DNA of 20,769 nt from Rhynchosporium graminicola (Eukaryota; Ascomycota; Leotiomycetes; Helotiales; Ploettnerulaceae). Every line of letters starts with the position of its first letter. Positions within the stretch are counted from its first letter, which is position 1. Shown here piece by piece: positions 19,301-20,769 of the stretch. Location: assembly GCA_900074885.1 (NCBI GenBank), contig FJUW01000061.1, positions 515,370 through 536,138 of the forward strand. Direction: 5' to 3'. The notes beneath the pieces were generated by a model. That model made no database searches. It was not told the DNA's origin and worked only from the letters and a program-made list of their open reading frames with translations. The translations under genes and the position numbers were made by a program.

Positions 19301-20769
19301 GAAAACTAACTATAGAAAAAGATCTTCTACTCTATAAAGGAAGACTAATCGTACTTAACGTTTTATACCTTCGCACGCTACTTATACGCGAAGTACACGA
19401 CCGATTAGAGACTACCTATCTAAGTATAAAGAAGACCTTATAACTACTAGTATTATAATACTAGTAGTACGGAATCGCTTTAATTATTAACTAGTATTAC
19501 TATAACTATTATACTTACCGATGAATTCAAGTGCCGCGCGATAAGAAACCGGGCCTCCTCTAACCTCTGCTTATACTATCATATCTATAGGAGTATATTA
19601 CAGCCGACTACTATAGCTTCAACCGCGATAAATATAGCTATAATAACGTTCTCGTATTTATCGACTGTTTCAGTAAATAAGTAATTAGTATTCTATGCCG
19701 AAAGACCTCTGATGCGCGCGACCTTATAAAGCTTTACTTATACTACGTATACTGCTATTTCGGAGCTCTATTAATAATTACCTCTGATAGAGAGCCTTAA
19801 TTCGTTTCCTGTTTTTAGACTATAGTTATCACGATTCTCGGTACTAAAAGATAGCTTTCTATAGCAGATTACTCGTAAACAGATAGCTAAATAGAGATCT
19901 ATAACTAATATCTCTAATACAGATTACGACCTTTTATCTCTTACTATTAAGATAACTAGTCGGAATTCTTACCTATTATAGACTACGCCTAGATAACTCT
20001 CTCTTATAAATCCCTTAGAGGTCTCTTACCTTTTAAAGTTATTTATAGATATATACTCTGCGTTAATTAGAATTAGAAAGACTTACCTGACTTTATTACG
20101 CTTACTAATAAGTTAAATACTTAGTAAGCTCTAGATTACGCTAATTATCTGCGCGATACTTAGATTACTACTTAATTAAGCCTCTAACGTATATAAGCTA
20201 AGATATCCTAATCCTATAATCGCTCACGCTATAAAGTCGACTTTACTATAGATAACCTTATCTAGCTAGATATACGCTACTTTACGAGTACTCGACTTAG
20301 TAAAAAACTCGACTTCCTAACTAACGGACTCTTCTGTATAATTAAAAAGGTCGGAAGCTCTTATTATCTAGAGCTCCCTACTAGTATAAAAGTATATAAC
20401 GTATTCCCTGTTACTAAGCTATAGAAGTATCTAAACGACCTCTTACTAGGATAAACCTTACTGCTGCTACTACTTATTAATATTACTAGTAACGATAAAT
20501 AGGAGATCGAAGATATACTTACGTGCTATAAGCAGCGTAATAGCCTCTTATACCGAGTTTCCTAGTTAAATCAAGACGTCGATCTCATATAGTACGACGC
20601 TATAGACGTTAAATACGCTCCCGCTAAGCTATAATAATTCTACCTTAATAACCTAACGTAAGCTAGACCTCCCGCTAAACTACTTAATTAGCTAAAAGCT
20701 TTCTACGATAGAATTAATAATTACGACTACCTTAATAGTAATAAGGAAATAGACTAACGCTCGAGGGCG
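16294..20769 (+). pseudogene. Gypsy family B pol pseudogene, right copy (PR-RT-RNase H-IN-chromodomain)
   Basis: One frame holds for about 4.47 kb without net indels, broken only by stops, mostly TAA/TAG where Gln is expected. Protease motif at 16429 reads D-S-R-A (Gly GGA to Arg AGA). The RT block spans about 17710-18300, including FSKE...LPPYRLYDH, FCVDYR-like FYIDFR, LPFGLTNSPATY and intact YLDD (18241-18252). RNase H has EIDASN (18682-) and YDKEILAI (around 18802). The integrase core has Asp 19606, Asp 19786 and Glu 19894, with 59 and 35 residues between them, all three kept. The QTDGQ motif has its Gly changed to Ser. A chromodomain-like YDAIDVKYAPAKLQQFY follows (around 20587). The C-terminus continues past the window. 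Confidence 0.92.

Larger units (their letters stand above)
14477..20769 (+). mobile_element. Ty3/Gypsy element (family B), right copy, runs off the window
   Basis: Plus-strand copy of the family at 930-6578, head-to-head with it. Order: 5' LTR, leader, gag, then protease, RT, RNase H, integrase and chromodomain. RT before integrase marks it as Gypsy, and the C-terminal chromodomain places it with the chromovirus-like elements common in fungi. The window ends in the last Pol codons (CTCGAGGGCG), before the polypurine tract and 3' LTR. Inactive: dozens of RIP-type stops. Confidence 0.93.

Noticed and set aside
8599..20769. Reassigned genetic code with TAA/TAG read as Gln
   Set aside because: Stops do fall at Gln positions, but Trp sites are also stops, and Cys to Tyr, Asp to Asn and Glu to Lys changes occur together with them. 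LTR pairs show the same CpA to TpA changes in non-coding DNA. RIP explains all of it.
1..20769. A novel defence, biosynthetic or other accessory gene system, CRISPR array, tRNA or rRNA
   Set aside because: No spaced repeats, no clover-leaf tRNA signature and no long host-like ORF on either strand. Coding traces are accounted for by Gypsy, Copia and hAT proteins.
20759..20769. GCTCGAGGGCG shared by the window end and 693-703 as evidence that both belong to the same Gypsy family
   Set aside because: Only 11 bp, read in different frames, and the upstream protein sequence differs. It more likely reflects a similar Pol ending shared by several fungal Gypsy families.

Overview
The window looks like a heterochromatic transposon graveyard from a filamentous ascomycete (Pezizomycotina). 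No host gene, tRNA, rRNA or CRISPR array is supported. Everything I can identify is a broken transposable element, and the mutation pattern is that of Repeat-Induced Point mutation (RIP). TpA is in great excess. Stops sit where the conserved domains expect Gln (CAA/CAG to TAA/TAG) or Trp, and Cys to Tyr, Asp to Asn, Glu to Lys and Gly to Arg/Ser changes are common. Reading frames otherwise stay in register for kilobases. The species cannot be named from this sequence.

Layout from left to right. (1) 1-929 is the 3' end of a Ty3/Gypsy-type element on the + strand (family A): a Pol tail, a polypurine tract and a 202-bp LTR. (2) 930-6578 is a second Gypsy family (family B) on the - strand. It is cut at its 3' side inside the integrase by family A, and carries a 496-bp solo LTR of a third family (3355-3850) with a TATAA target-site duplication. 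(3) 6579-8456 and 14048-14409 are two halves of one intron-containing hAT transposase gene on the - strand. (4) 8457-14047 is a complete Ty1/Copia element on the + strand, inserted in the hAT gene with an AGACT duplication; removing it rejoins the hAT frame. (5) 14477-20769 is another family B Gypsy element, on the + strand and head-to-head with copy (2), running off the window with protease, RT, RNase H, integrase and chromodomain in one frame.

Relative order: the hAT element is older than the Copia element inside it and than the left Gypsy, whose LTR cuts the transposase. The left Gypsy is older than the solo LTR and family A lying within it. RIP acted after the Copia insertion, because all ten differences between the two Copia LTRs are RIP-type transitions.

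One technical warning: a single N at 7838 is bounded by two 379-bp near-identical direct copies, most simply an unmerged contig overlap. I found no previously undescribed functional system. The most informative items are the clean nested insertions with an internal empty-site control, a Copia ORF that begins inside its LTR as in Ty1, a half-tRNA-type primer site, and a Gypsy gag-pol frame offset shared by both copies with a candidate slippery site.
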